Below the pieces are notes generated by a model. That model was not told where the DNA came from and did no database searches. It was given only the letters and a program-made list of their open reading frames with translations. Both the position numbers and the translations under genes were made by a program. DNA of 64,000 bases. Origin: Notospermus geniculatus (lineage: Eukaryota; Nemertea; Pilidiophora; Heteronemertea; Lineidae). Location: assembly GCA_002633025.1 (NCBI GenBank), contig NMRB01000724.1, positions 225,711 through 289,710 on the forward strand, written 5' to 3'. Below, piece by piece: positions 11,403 through 23,786 of this stretch (the first letter of the stretch is position 1; every line of letters starts with the position of its first letter).

Positions 11403-11889
11403 TTATCTATATACAGAAAACCTACAGAACGAAGGTTTTGGCCAGGGTTTACCTTTCTTTAGGTTGCATAAGTACATAGAAACTATCTCGCCAATCAATT
11501 TGGTGTAACCATTGTATCAGACCACAGTGCAATCAAATAGGACCACTGTCACCATGGTCATTGCTGTGCGACTTGTGGCTGGTTTTGGCAGAAGGGCACA
11601 TGTAAGTGACCCTAGCATTCCCCTTTGAGGTTCTTACCTTCCACTTGACGCAAATAAGCAAGGCAGTCCACCTCTCTCATGAATCTGCACTGGAGTGCAG
11701 TGGATGATGAATCTGTTTGATCCTGCACTGGAGTGCAATGGATGAAAAATTGACAAGAGCTTTGGGGTTGTCAGGGGTGACTGAGCCTGACTCAGTAACA
11801 CATTCAGTGTCCATGAGGAGTCCGCTCTCGCGTACCTGCTGCAAAGATCGAACCGCACTCAGAGTTCTGACAGCAGTAACAGGTATTAA
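11403..11889. other. No gene seen
   Basis: This is a short region between two elements. It contains the near-duplicate words GCACTGGAGTGCAGTGGATG and GCACTGGAGTGCAATGGATG at about 11689 and 11725, a 36-bp-spaced direct repeat. Confidence 0.4.
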
Positions 11890-12046
11890 AGGGCCTCTAG
11901 AGGCAGCTCGCCATTAGGCTACTATCAGTACCGGTTCTTCAGCTAGGCGGCGCCACTTTAACGTTAATCACCATTACGAGGTATTGAACCTGGGTTTTCC
12001 CCGGGGTTTTCCCCAGCCATGCTGGGCTGCCTCTAGATCAGGCCCT
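11890..12046. mobile_element. 157-bp MITE with TTAA target duplication
   Basis: The ends AGGGCCTCTAGAGGCAGC and GCTGCCTCTAGATCAGGCCCT are inverted copies with a small indel. TTAA lies outside both ends (11886-11889 and 12047-12050). TTAA duplication points to the piggyBac or Kolobok superfamilies; which one is not decidable here. The interior contains the short palindrome AACCTGGGTTTTCCCCGGGG. Confidence 0.75.
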
Positions 12047-13462
12047 TTAAGTCCCTGGACAAACAACCTCTGTTTCCGTGGAATTATGCTCTGTTTTTAG
12101 CCAGTTCCCCAGGCTGATGACTCACCTGTGGCAAAGGTGATGTAACATTAAACATGGCATCCCAGAAATAGGCTGGGGACTACTTTCCAGCCTATATAAA
12201 TAGAAATACAGGTCCCGATACAGGTATTTGCATTGGGTGTGCAGGAAATTATGCCTGGAGATTATGTCCTGGGTTGAGTATAATAATTTTACAGTAGTTT
12301 TAGCGCAGTGTGTCCCTTTTGCTCTGGCTTTGTCTTGAAGAGCTGAGCTTAATCCCTACGTATAATGTGCATCCTTGGTCATCGTGGTTGCTTTCACTCG
12401 TTAACTCGTATACATTGTACATGTAATATCATTGACTGCAGTAGAAACATTCTTTGCCATACGTGGGAAGTCTTTTGAATTCCAGTGTTGTGGTCCACCA
12501 CAATTTCTGCAAATTGAGCTTGATGAGCAGTCAAAAACTCATCGAAGTTGCTGTTCGTCCTGAAGAACATCAGAAAGTATTTCTGCAAGTACAGGGAACA
12601 AATTCTACTGAATACTGCATGGGCCATCTGCTACTTTAACTTTGGTTCACATGAATTACAAACTTTATTATTTTAGTGTTCCTAAGACATGCACATTGTT
12701 TCTCCATCCAAATACACACCATTTTTATTTTATTTTCAACTTTTTTTAATGAGATGACAGTATTTCTATATGTTTAGATGTATCGTCACCTTAGGTGGGT
12801 GACTGACATGGAGGGCATTTTCCGTAAAATGAAATTAGGCCTTAATATCCCAACATCTCAGTCCAGAGGCAATATATGAAACAGAAAGTGATAGGGTATC
12901 GTAATCATTTCGCGCGTCATGGTCCTTCTGGACCTTTGCGAGTATCGGAGTATCGGAGCTTAACTTCTGATACACCAAGTGCAATGGTAATTAATTCTAA
13001 ATTTGTCCTCCAGGGGGCGCTAGCTGACTAAACAACAGCACAATTTGAATTCCCCGCCCCAGTTACTTCATGGTACTTTTGTTTGTTCATAGGGAATCAC
13101 GTGGGAAGATGGCGTTGCATGCACAAAGTGAATTGAGTTGAAATATGCCTGTGATCATCGCATAAAATCCCTATGGTCATGCACAATCGCCTCATGAAAT
13201 CATGCCTAAGTGAAACTTTAGCGTTATCGTCAGTCAATAACTGAAATTATTTCGCATCAAAACTAAATATGTGGGCTCAAAATTTGACGATAGATACCGG
13301 TATTTGGAAAAAACCAGACTGATGGAATCGAGCAACGCTAGCGATCTCCGCTTCATGCATGTCATTTACAAGTCTTCGTCTCGGGCTGCTTTCATAGCGT
13401 GCTGCCTTAAAAAATGCTTCTCTGCGTAAGGGCTCTCCAAGTCCTCTTCATCATCCATATTA
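12047..13462. other. No gene seen
   Basis: Both strands were checked. The only frames are under 80 codons and lack recognisable motifs or splice support. There is no convincing inverted repeat. Confidence 0.4.
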
Positions 13463-14496
13463 GGGCCATTTTCACAAAAATGGACAAAATAACAGTAAAA
13501 AATGGTCACTTGAAAAATTTCTTCGTTCTGATTTTTTTGTAAGACTAAAGTGGCTTATCATAGAAAACTATTTTTTTTCTTGCATGGGACATTAGATTTG
13601 ATGTAGATAGCCGATTAATTTTAAATATGTGAGTGATTATATACACCAATTGTCCACTCCGTTATCACTTTTCAGCGTGCAATTCAAAATTTCAGTTTCA
13701 ATAACTTCAAACATATCAACTGCATTTGTCTTTGTGCCTTACAGGATGGTAATATTTGAAAGTTCTAAAAGCTTTTGAATGTTTACATGAAAATATTGAT
13801 GCTAAAACAAGTTTTTAATAAATTTTGTGTGTGGCTAAGGCATGTCCTGCGATTGTCTTTACCGTTATTGTTTTTCATAATGACTCGAGATTTCAGTTGG
13901 TTCTACATTTTTCAACCAGATGGCTCTTTTACTCTCAAGTCTAGGTCACATTTGCCATTTTTGCATGGGAGGGCAATGTCAGAATCAGAGAGGTTCAGCA
14001 AATTCGACTGGTGTGAATTGGCACCACCAAATGTCACACTTATTATGTGTCTTTACTGTTAGTCAAATAAGTCGGTGTAGCCTCCTTAGAAACAAGTTAA
14101 TTACTGTTGTTTACTTTTCTCAACAATAGCTGCACAGAAAAAAGCATGCATGCATTGAATATGTACAATGCAGCCATGACTGTGCAATGGTCATTGTCTT
14201 TACTGTATATCCTTTTTTGTCTTTACCGTTATTTTGGATGATAACGGTAGAAGACAACAGTATAACGGAGTGGAAACTAGGGGTGAAAACATACAAATTA
14301 TAGTGTAACGGTAAAGACATTACCACTGAAATATAAAAGTTCATATTTTCTCAAAAAATAATAATCTAGCATTGCTAGTGCACAACTGTTATCACTAACA
14401 TACACTAATTGTTAAAGTACTAAAATCCAGAAAAACTTACAACTTTTTTTATGAAATGTCTTTTACCGTTATTGTCCCTTTTTGTGAAAATGGCCC
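13463..14496. mobile_element. 1034-bp MITE with ATTA flanks
   Basis: GGGCCATTTTCACAAAAATG at 13463 is mirrored by the end at 14496, and an ACGGTAAA/TTTACCGTTA word recurs inside both halves. ATTA is present on both sides (13459-13462 and 14497-14500), so the duplication may be ATTA, TTA or TA. Confidence 0.7.
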
Positions 14497-15476
14497 ATTA
14501 ACTGATGCAGTGGCAAGAGTAGCTTTGACTAAGGCATCAAAGTGTTCTCCCTTTAGGTAATCTCACATGTTACCATCAGAATCCTTCTCGGCCAGTGGCT
14601 CAATCTTTCGAAGGTGCATTGAGAAGCTTAGCATAAAGTCTGTTGACCTGCGAAGTGTATTTTGCTCTTTTCAGCTGGTTTCCTATTCTTTTCGAGCCAT
14701 TGGTTTCCCAACATTACAATCAAATTGTCCTGTCTTGCAATCATCACAGGCTCGTCTCCCCACATTATCTTAAACAAGCTTTCCTTCAGAACTTTGTTAG
14801 CAACTGGATGATATGCAGTGAGACAGAAGATCTGATTGGGTGATCAATATCAGTAGTACATGTATGTACGTGTAGTTTCCCTTGAACACATGACAGTCTT
14901 CTTTCACACAAACACATAATGATAAATGGTGATGCGCAGCATCATGTGAAGTTCATCCACCACAACATTTTTCAGAGTCTTTATCAGTGGAGGGTACTTG
15001 CAGCCATGAACATTGTACTACACAAAGCATCTTTGTCTCATTTTCCCAATTGTGCAGGCAAAGCTGGGTTCTCAGTAATAGTTACAAGGCTGTGTAACAA
15101 CAGCTCGGTCACCAGTGTGAATTTTGCAGTTAATCCAACTTTATTTTGAGTTTGCAGAACTCAGTCCCCCTAAAGCAATCAGCCGAAAACAAAAGGTCCT
15201 AAAACAAAAAGCTTGGTTCACGAATATCACTCAGGGTGCCTGTCCTTGACGTATGTTGAAAGAAGAAAGTTATTATCAGAGAATTCGATCCAGAAAACAA
15301 CAAAAAAATTGGAAAAGATAGATCGTAAAACAATACATAACTCACACAGTAGGTACGTGAGTAATCACTAATCCGTTTCCCACATTTTCTTATGTTTCAA
15401 ATCTCAGGTTGAACTGTGAAGAAACTTAGATGTACCGGTAGTTATCAAGCATCACCAAGACAGCTGAAAAACTTAC
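14497..15476. other. No gene seen
   Basis: Short frames only. No motif, splice pair or inverted repeat was found. Confidence 0.35.
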
Positions 15477-15778
15477 CTTCAAGTTTTTCACAGACCATGT
15501 TTGCACAGATTTTTTGAGTTCTGTGTACACTGACTGTCTCCCGAAACCGTTGGATTGAACAACGTAATTCCAACCTTCTGGAAGTTCCAACAAAATGCAA
15601 ATCGGCTTCGGTGTATGCCTTGTTACCGCAGACACGGTCAGCTGTTGGTCTACAGTCAGCGAACAATTTATGAAAAATATCAAGCCTTATCCTGATTGAT
15701 GTCGAAGTGGTGATTCTGTGCCCCATTGCCCTGGATATTATACCGCTGAAATCCATCGAATAATCAGTAACGTGCATC
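15477..15778 (-). CDS. Exon-like open stretch of unknown family
   Basis: Reading the minus strand, an acceptor-like ATTACAG precedes 15778 and a strong donor, AAG followed by GTAAGTTTT, follows 15477. Two frames stay open across much of the interval. One contains an LPEGWNYVVQSNG stretch, which looks protein-like, so the true frame is undecided. I do not recognise the family. It lies 3' of the gag fragment on the same strand and may be unrelated to it. Confidence 0.3.
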
Positions 15779-16199
15779 CTGTAATTATTCCTTGGCAACA
15801 GTTGGATGTCCGTAGTCTCTCACGATGTCACTCGTAAGGTTTTCTGCCGGCTCCCATGAAGCACAAGAAATAGGCCAGCCCTTCCATTCAACCAGATTCA
15901 TTCACCCTGAAATAAAAAAAATAAATTAAGTATCTCATGATAAACATGTCCCTATTTTAAGGATTACAACGCAGAAGCTCTATTCACAACAATCTGTGAA
16001 AAAGTCACACTCCAGAGAAAATGTACATGCTTAGACTTACCGAATGATTTGGTAAATTCAGAACACTCACTCCTAGGCCTACATCATGACCATCATCAGT
16101 CATGCCCGCACTTGGCACTGTTACCACTTACAACCTTCATACTCCTGAAAAGAGGGTCAAATTTAAAAAAAATCAACATCCATCACAGGAACATCTGAC

Positions 16200-16647
16200 T
16201 CTATACATGTACACAAACACAAAAACAGCCATAGAACAATCGCAACAATTTGCCGCCAGTGGCCACCTCTCGGTACACACTAGGGTAGCGAAGATAAGAT
16301 CCGCCGTACTCCTGCCCTCTGAGCCACGCAGCCGAATTTCGCTTCGTGCTGCTCCTCGAGATGCGAGTACATGTACACATGAGCAGCTTCCTGGCCTGCC
16401 AGTCCTTGCGTTCGAATAACGGCCTCCGGATCTTCGACCCATTCATCTACATCTCCCTTGCCGTCGTACCGCTGCAGCTTCCGCTCCCGTTGGACTATGA
16501 CTGTCGAACTGGTCGATGACCTGGTCAGCGATGGTCAAACTGGTCTTTCTGTTGTACATGTTGTAGCTCGACTAGCTTGTGGTGCTCCACTTCAGCTTTA
16601 ACACGCAGCGCTGCCAACTCCTTCTGTAGCTCTTCAACTGTCGCCAT
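16200..16647 (-). pseudogene. Ty3/gypsy-type Gag N-terminal fragment, frameshifted
   Basis: The minus-strand ATG at 16647 has a good context (ACCATGG) and starts an ELQKEL-type helix that stops after 38 codons. A shifted frame then gives QRERKLQRYDG, WVEDPEAVIRTQGL and AGQEAAH, and a further shift gives ARSEIRLRGS and STADLIFATL. This is the typical layout of metazoan LTR-retrotransposon Gag: a conserved (P)RERKL opening, a helix with a GLxGxEAA turn, and an E(V/I)R block before the capsid core. At least two frameshifts and a stop make it a dead copy. Neither an LTR nor the rest of the element was found nearby. Confidence 0.6.
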
Positions 16648-17033
16648 GGTTCAGCTTCCCACTGTGATTAACAATGATTATTTATGATCATGTTCGACCA
16701 ATATTTGAGGTGCGAGTGCACTCAAACAAACAGCCTAAACCTGAATACAGGAAAAAAATGTGTTAAAAAACTTGTTAAACAAGGGCTCTGTTTAGAGCAT
16801 AAACTGTAACAAAGACAACTTCCTTATAACTGATTTTGATAAATAAGGTGGACAAATTTCCACAACCACTCTGCTCATAATAATTCCATGTTCAACTAGT
16901 TGAGTTCCAGTTTGTTTCAGTTCGGACAACACCATTCCAGACGGGCAACTGTTCATTACAGAGTTTGTCCATGGACAACCAGTCAAAAAACTGATTTGTC
17001 GTTCACTTCATCTTCTTCACAAATCTCAGTGCA
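16648..17033. other. No gene seen
   Basis: This interval lies between the gag fragment start and the stop codon of the next minus-strand gene. No conserved frame was found. Confidence 0.35.
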
Positions 17034-18762
17034 TTACTGCAACGATTGTTCATCGTCTCCACGATCTTTTTCTCGAGCTCCTTGCATTCTTTTCCTGAAC
17101 TTATACGCTGTAATGACAAATGATGAGGAACATGTCAGATTTTTTACGAACATTTGTCTAAAATTCTACTGTAAAAGCTACACCATTGCATCTTACTTTC
17201 TCAAAAATGTCCTACTTTAAAGAGACAAGTGAACAGTACTTGCCTTTGATTGCTTTTACCACTTCAATATCAAGTGGCCTTTTGTCTTTGGCATTGGCTC
17301 TGCCGTATACACATCGATAAGCCAAGTCTTTGACATCACAGATTAGATCCAGTATAGGGTAGACCCTCAGGCCCCACTAACATTCTTCGATCGATTCCAT
17401 TTGAGTCTTGGTGAAAAAGACCTGACAGGGAACACTCTCCACCAATGGAGGTGCCTGTTTCCTGAAAACAAATCACAATTTTTTTTTATATGAGAATAAA
17501 CTGCATTGTATAATTTATAGATTTTTTACAAGAACTAAATCATTCCTGCTTTACACAGTTCAAAATATTAAGGCCCTGTCTTGAAAATAATCTCAGTCCA
17601 AAGTTATTCGCATTCCTGAATGCCGTCTCAGATGGATGAAGACTGAAAGTGGTACGGATGCCACAGTAGAAAGGTTGCCTGGCGTGTAAGTGCTTTAAGA
17701 CTAATGCTTTTGTGAACCAACTGGGATTCAAGAATGAAAACCAGCCTGGCAAGGATTTATATTGAAGGTTGGACAGAAGGAGAATGATCTTGCACTATTT
17801 GTTGTAATATCAACCACTGCATTCTGAAGTAGTTCCCAATCAGATACTTTTTCAGCAAAATCCAAGCCAACATCTTGTTGAACAATGGCATGAATGGCAG
17901 TGGTTGATCCTTGAGCAACTGGCTGAGAATCAAGTCCTAAGTTTTGATCAGCATCTGGCTGTACAGTGGGAGCGGCAAACCATTTGATCCCTGAGCAACC
18001 TGTTCAGAATCAAGTCCCGAGTTTTTTGACAGGGTGGCAGAAATGCACCTTTTTTTTGCATCAGTTAGGGTGTGCGAATACGAACGAAATGGAGGATTCG
18101 GATTTACATGTATGTCTGCTAAATTTACTTGAGGTGTGAGATTGACAGTTTCATCATGTTCATTAAGAATTGTCAACCTCAAGTGTATCGACCGACGCCG
18201 CTGATGTTTTAGTAGTACATGTAGTACTAGCCTGTGAAATAAAGAAAAATGATGATTTGACAAAATAATCCCATATCACTTTCTGTGAATTTCAGCAGTT
18301 ACTAACAGAAATCTTGTATAACACAGCAAAAAAACAGAGAACAAACTTACTGATATGTTAAACAACTTCCTCCTGCATGCTCCTCCTGATGATGTAGAAC
18401 CGTCTTCTCCCCGATTGTCTTGAAAACTTCGCAGTCTTCATTTGCAAAAAAGTACACGTATTATGTTTAAAGCCATTTTCAATAGACTCAATCTATAAAA
18501 TAAAGGGGACAGAGCAAATCCCAAAACTGTTTTTATGAATTTCGTCGATTTCTTTTTTTTTTTGAGATTTAATATGTGGGGTTTCGATTGTCACGAGATC
18601 AGTTGTATGAACAGATGGAGTTTTAAAAGCTGCATTCTCTGGAATAAACACACATCCTCAAAAAAAAAAACATAAAATAAAAACTTACCTCACTTCTGTT
18701 TTCCATTGCGCACAATATCTTCTTCATCAATGCAATTTTTGATGGTGTAACATCTGTGCTAC
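17034..18762 (-). CDS. Multi-exon gene with BEN-like C-terminus, probably decayed
   Basis: Exon-like blocks on the minus strand are 18762-18689 (acceptor TTTTTAG, donor GAG|GTAAGT), a block ending at 18351 (TCA|GTAAGT), a block starting at 18231 after TTTATTTCACAG, 17461-17244 and 17107-17034. The last two join in frame and end at a TAA. The penultimate exon encodes VYPILDLICDVKDLAYRC and KRPLDIEVVKAIK, resembling the end of a BEN domain (a DNA-binding fold with a C-terminal LDpxxxxAI helix). Its donor is G|GCAAGT, the usual form of a GC-AG intron. An in-frame TAG at about 17362 suggests decay. A BEN assignment rests on short motifs only. Confidence 0.4.
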
Positions 18763-18876
18763 CTAAAAATCAATTGAAGCAAAAGATTTTTAAAATGCTC
18801 GAACAGAAAATTTTATATACCAACATGCATGTATCAGAAAGTAAAAATCACCTAAAATTACATCATTACGAACGTC

Positions 18877-19134
18877 TTATGGTAATGTATTAGGTAAGTT
18901 GCGCCGCCGTAAATGCGAGCCAATTCCCTCAACATAAAACAGATATGGCCATTTGTCCTGCAGGTCAGAGATGGTCATGTTGTTGTCAACAATGTCCTTT
19001 CTTTGAAGAAAGTAACAGAGTGACTGATCTTGGCTTATCTTCTCGTCCCAACTCTGACCTCGCCTGGCAAGTCTTTTCAACGCATCTTTCTTGTCATTGA
19101 GGCTGTCCTCGGCCTCACCCTCAGGAAGTTCCAC
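18877..19134 (-). CDS. Short conserved-looking fragment, function unknown
   Basis: This 85-codon frame contains DLQDKWPYLFYVEGIGSHL. The pattern DL-x3-WP-x-LF followed by a GI-x-x-HL segment recurs in uncharacterised animal proteins, often with SAM-type domains. The rest is charged and featureless. It sits just downstream of the SGNH fragment and could be another exon of the same gene or an independent remnant. Confidence 0.25.
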   Translation of the reverse strand: MELPEGEAEDSLNDKKDALKRLARRGQSWDEKISQDQSLCYFLQRKDIVDNNMTISDLQDKWPYLFYVEGIGSHLRRRNLPNTLP

Positions 19135-19180
19135 AGGCTTGTAATTGATGCACCCGTAGCTATCAGTGGTTCTTTTCTTC

Positions 19181-19762
19181 TTATGACTTGTTGTGGCTTC
19201 TTAAATTTGAATCTGCCGATCCACGCTTCTTTCCCCGCAAATCTGACGAAGGTCGTGTGTTGTTTTCAACCCTGTTTATGAATTGTCTCAATAGCACCTC
19301 ATGACCCTTTCCAACACATTCACCATCGATAGTGTCCTTGAACGCTTTAGGGTGTTTTGACACCACCTGATGTGCCACATTCTCCAAGTCCTTTTTCTGT
19401 GGACGTTTCACCGTCTTCATGATATTGTCTGCACGACTTGGCATAGGACAACATAAAGCACTGACGTAGTTGCTTATCAGGTTTCTGATAAATCCAATAA
19501 CAATATCTGAGAGTTCATCTCCAGTTACTCCGTTTACCAAGTCATTCGTTCCCAATTCAAGAACCAGGAGGTGCGGACGTAAATTCTCCACTTGCTGTCT
19601 TATGTAGCTCAGTCCAGTTCGGTTTGCCAGAAGTCCGCCTTCACCGACAATGTTGACATGGACTCCGTTCAATGAAAATGCAGGTCCAAAGTTACCGCAC
19701 AGCCGTGCCCAATGTAATTCGATCGCTGACGAGCTAGGTACGATCTGAATCATCCGTTGCAT
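19181..19762 (-). pseudogene. SGNH-hydrolase-like fragment
   Basis: The minus frame shows a degenerate block I (IVPSSSAIELHWA, where a GSS or GDS serine motif is expected), a GEGG block II at about residue 41, and LELGTNDL, the GxND block III, at about residue 71. No DxxH block V follows, so the catalytic triad is incomplete. SGNH domains of this kind accompany several animal retroelements, including tyrosine-recombinase types. The word AATCATCCGTTGCATCTGTG at its start recurs at about 26773, linking this copy to that region. It is likely a transposon-derived remnant and not an active esterase. Confidence 0.55.
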
Positions 19763-20579
19763 CTGTGGCTGTTATTGGTTGGCATTGCCAAGACCCTTCC
19801 ATGGCTGTTCAAAGTTAAGTTGGACAATATAAGTCTTTGACCATGTCAGTATTTACCACAGTGATAACACTGGACATACGTATTCTGGTGCTTTAGTTGA
19901 AGCATGCACGGTGTCACAACTTGATACAACATAAAGGGAATTTCAGGATGTACCATATCATTTCAGTCAGTGCTTTTTCTCTGGCAAGTTTGGTGTCCGT
20001 TTGTTTGAGTGGGTGTTGCCGCTTTCCACTGATTTTAATGTTGATTGCATCATGCACATGGAGGTTTACTTCATCCTTTTTCACCGACGGGCCGACAGTC
20101 ACAGGACGTTTCTCATCCATCCCAGCAGCATATTTCGCCAGATATGACACTTGAAACTTGCAATAACATTTTCTTGAGTATTGGTGGATGTCTCGTTTCC
20201 AGAGGTAGCTTCTTAAAAGTGGCCCCGACTGTTGTTCACGAATGAATAACCTTTCTTCTCACGTGGAAGATTTCAGCGTCTTCCTATCATATAAATTCTC
20301 TTCCACATCCAGAGCAATGTGACGTTTAGCCTTCTTTGAGAGGCTGGTACACGTCTGTGGGACCTCAGCTAAATCACCATGGCATTGAATTGTTGCTCCT
20401 TTTTTGAAATGCCCATTTCCTGTGAGCAAAATTCCCCTCAAATTTGTCTTGCCTTTGCTTTGTTCCTTTGTGGCTGAAATTTTTGTCATAACGAATTAAC
20501 ATTCCATGTCCTGTACCAACATTTCACCATGTTCACTGCCAATGGCTGAAGTGGTACCATTTGGGAGAATTGTGCTGTT

Positions 20580-21480
20580 TTAATTGACTAATGTTTTAGA
20601 TTCTGGAGTTGGGTCAATGTGAGTGTTGTTCGTCTGAAGTTTTGGAACTGGGTCGTCGTCATCAAACAACTCGTGCAGTCCATCGTACACAAGATTGGGG
20701 TGTTGAACCATGCCTTCATACCACATCATGTTTGGGGTTTCTGCTCGGCAAAGGGATGATTTTTCCACTGCTCCTGAAATTCCTACAGCGCTCATTAAAG
20801 GAGTTAGACGCCGAAGTTGTAAACAAGCTGGTTTGTTTATGGTCGGCAAACTAGTTTTATTCCTACGTAAAGGTGGCAGCAAGAGTAGCGCCCCGTGATC
20901 GTTAGACTGGTGCCTGGTCCAATGCAACTCACTCACGATATTCACGTCAGTACACATCACCGACAATAGGTGGCAGCACCGCAGGCGTCGCATGGATAGA
21001 GAACCAGTGAGTGAGTGTTTACAACTTCGGCGTCTAACTCCTTTAATCCTGGGGCCAAAAACATACCGTACTGCGAAGTTGTGAATTTCTTTGTACCGAT
21101 CAGCAAATCCATCATTCTCAAGCAAGAAGAAAATATCAGAATAATGGTAATACACTCTCTGCCTACACATCTCGTCACAATCTCTCGATTCTTTGATTGT
21201 GGGTGGACTTCCCCGTAAAAAAACTGCCTCGGTTAACACCTCTGGATTCAACCACGTAAGTCATGTAAGTCACAACCTGAACATTTTGGGTTCCATAATC
21301 GGATCGGACACGCTGGGGTAATCCATACATATTCACTGTTTTTTTGAAATATGCCAAGACCACTTCGGACCGGTTGCACGTGATACTTTCCAAATAGACG
21401 CACATTCAGGAAAAGCCGTCTCCCCCACAATGGACCACAAAACCCCATGGGTCAATAATTTTGTGATTCCCATCTATGTG
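20580..21480 (-). pseudogene. Integrase-like DDE transposase remnant, split by a MITE
   Basis: Reading the minus strand from about 21480, the fragment gives HIDGNHKIIDPWGFVVHCGG (first Asp), then CVYLESITCN, RVRSDYGTQN (second Asp), GSFFTGKSTHNQRIERL (the Glu of DDE), YYHYSDIFFLLEN and YVFGPRI. After the inserted MITE it continues with FQEQWKNHPF and YEGMVQHPN in other frames. This is the retroviral-integrase-like fold found in eukaryotic transposases with the HNQRIERLW signature; IS3EU is a possible home but that is inference. There is a TGA at about 21404, a stop after IERL, and several frameshifts. Confidence 0.65.
20799..21042. mobile_element. 244-bp MITE with TTAA duplication inserted in a transposase gene
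   Basis: A perfect 26-bp terminal inverted repeat starts AGGAGTTAGACGCCGAAGTT. TTAA lies at 20795-20798 and 21043-21046. With one TTAA kept, the empty site reads through the conserved PRIN position of the host integrase fragment, so the borders are firm. Superfamily: piggyBac or Kolobok type by duplication. Confidence 0.85.
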
Positions 21481-22855
21481 CCTGAAAGATAAAAAGTCGT
21501 ATTTCATGTTTCATACAATACCGATGGTGTATCAGTTAAGGTCAACCTTTCAACTGATTACTGATCAGTGGTTATGATTTATTCTCCGTGTGGAAAGGAG
21601 CACATGTGGAAGTCTCTTGCTCAGCAGGTTCACACCACCAAAATCCAGGATATCCATTAAGTTCCACAGAAATATTGTTAAGCTTGCAGTGTCCTAAGTA
21701 TAATCCTGCTTGAAATAAAGAAAAGTGCCAACTAAAATCTCTTTCGGGTTTTCCCAAGAAAATGACGTCACGAAATTCCGTTCGTTCAATAAGGTATCAT
21801 CCAATCAAATTTCGTCCAATCAGAATTAAGTTGATTAAGTCAATGAAAGAGGCAACATGGATGCCTACCAAAACGTTGCCGATGCGGTAACTTTGAAAAC
21901 TTACTTCAAGTTTTCCAAAAGAGTTTCACTCACCGTTTGATTGTCCTAACCTTACGAAATAGCTTCCAAAATGATCGTCAGGATGTGCGTAATAATGTAA
22001 ATTAATCCATGTGAGAATTCTAACTTCGTTTGCTGCTAAAAACTTTACTTTGTCGCAGATGACGTACTCGTAGCGACAGACGTGTAATAACGTTGTGCAT
22101 GTGTGAGGCATTTGCACTGCATGCAGGCCTGCTTGGGCCCACATCATGACATCGATTCTGCATTTTCGTCTTCTTCTCGGGGTTCGGGAACGATCTTTAC
22201 CGGTGTTCTCGGTTGAGTTCTCCACCATGTAAAATACTAATATCCATACGGGGTGTGTCGAATTTCTGGCGTCCTCACTAAACTGCTGTCGAAAAAAAGG
22301 CGAGCTCCTGGGGCTTGAAGAAAAAAGCAGTGTCGAATTCCTGGCGAAAGTGCTGGTGGTTCTGGGTGAACTTGTGTCGAGTTCTTGGCGAACGGTTTCC
22401 CTTCAAGTGTTGAATAAGCCATGTAAGCGTCGAATGTCTGAACGGGGGGGGGGGGGGGGGGNNNNNNNNNNNNNNNNNNNNNNNNNNNNNNNNNNNNNNN
22501 NNNNNNNTCAGACTTCTCATATGACCAGTGCATAAACCTTGACAGCAGCCAATATATGGTGGCCTTGAAAAAGGCCTGTGGACGGTAATGGTTTGTTTGT
22601 GAATTCCTAATAGATTAATTCACTGAGCCAAAAACAAATTAATTATGTACAGATTGATTATGTACAGATTGATTATGTACAGAAATACAGTAAATGTCTT
22701 GACAGTCATGTGTTGCACATCTCAACATCCTGAAATGATATCAACCACCCACAGTCACGACAGTTCAAGCTTCTTTAAACCCTTCATGACAGCCCCTCTC
22801 ATACTATTAACTAGTAGGAAATCCTCTCTCCAAACTCCCCGGTGGTGGTAATAAT
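21481..22855. other. No gene seen; contains assembly gap
   Basis: A poly-G run (22444-22461) runs into 46 unknown bases (22462-22507). A short GATTATGTACA word repeats three times near 22650. A 100-codon minus frame at 21926-22228 has no recognised motif. Confidence 0.4.
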
Positions 22856-23323
22856 TCACAGAATGCCCATCCCGAAATTCTTCCCGCAATAACTTATTTG
22901 TAGCGTACACATTCCCATTGTAGTCACCAGCCCAACTGGGGAACTTCTGCCGTGGTATAGTGAGGACACATAAACATATTTCACACCATATTGCTCCTGC
23001 AGAAGAATTGCATATTTACTGATCTGGCCAGTCAAATCATGTGCATCAGTAGGAGGACGAGGTGAAAGATCATTTCCGCCAATTTGCAAAAGAACTATAT
23101 CAGGTTTGAAATTCCGGAGAGTACGAGAAACGTAAGGGTGTCCCGCCAACCTTGAAACAGTAAGCCCCCCCCCGCAAAATTTAACATCACAACCTGTCAC
23201 CCCAAGTTTACTAAAATTGTCTTTGAAGGTGCACTTTTCAATAATTTCAGCCCGCGGTTGGCAAACGAACTCCCCAAGCCGACGCACAAAGCTGTGCCCT
23301 ACCACCAAGACTTTGGGATCCAT
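22856..23323 (-). pseudogene. SGNH-hydrolase-like ORF, C-terminus lost
   Basis: The ORF starts MDPKVLVVGHSFVRRL (block I, nucleophile Ser in GHS), has GGGLTVSRL (block II Gly) and LLQIGGNDL (block III Asn). The DxxH of block V is missing: after residue about 130 the sequence becomes YHGRSSPVGLVTTMG and stops. An intact SGNH domain needs about 180-200 residues, so roughly the last quarter is gone, probably by frameshift. It is clearly diverged from the 19181-19762 copy (GHS versus SSS type). A transposon or retroelement origin is likely. The upstream tandem TATGTACAAAATATACAATA repeats (23345-23385) are low-complexity. Confidence 0.6.
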
Positions 23324-23786
23324 AACAGCTCCCCGACAAAAATATATGTACAAAATATACAATAATATGTACAAAATATACAATAATATGACACAATACA
23401 AAATATACACACAATATTAATACGATCAAAATAGACAAATCAACCTTGTGATACGTGGAGGATATGATCAAACTAGCCAAATCAATTTGAACTAATTGGT
23501 ACGTCTAATACTAGTAGTTTTTTTATTTGACCTCTTTTTCAAGGTCACAGGGGTCAAAGTAGCTACTGCCTTGGTAGTAACCACACAGTCTAATGATTTT
23601 CTGCCAACTTATAGCCTGAAATTGCAATATTTATCAAATTTGAATGTAATATCTCCACGTGACCATCCTCCCAAACCAAGAGAGCCAGCCTATGCATAAG
23701 GATTAATCTTAAATTAAATTTCCTGGCTATAGTTTTCAGGAACATTCTACTTGGCCCAGCAATAAAGGCATTGACCGCACTGGCAT

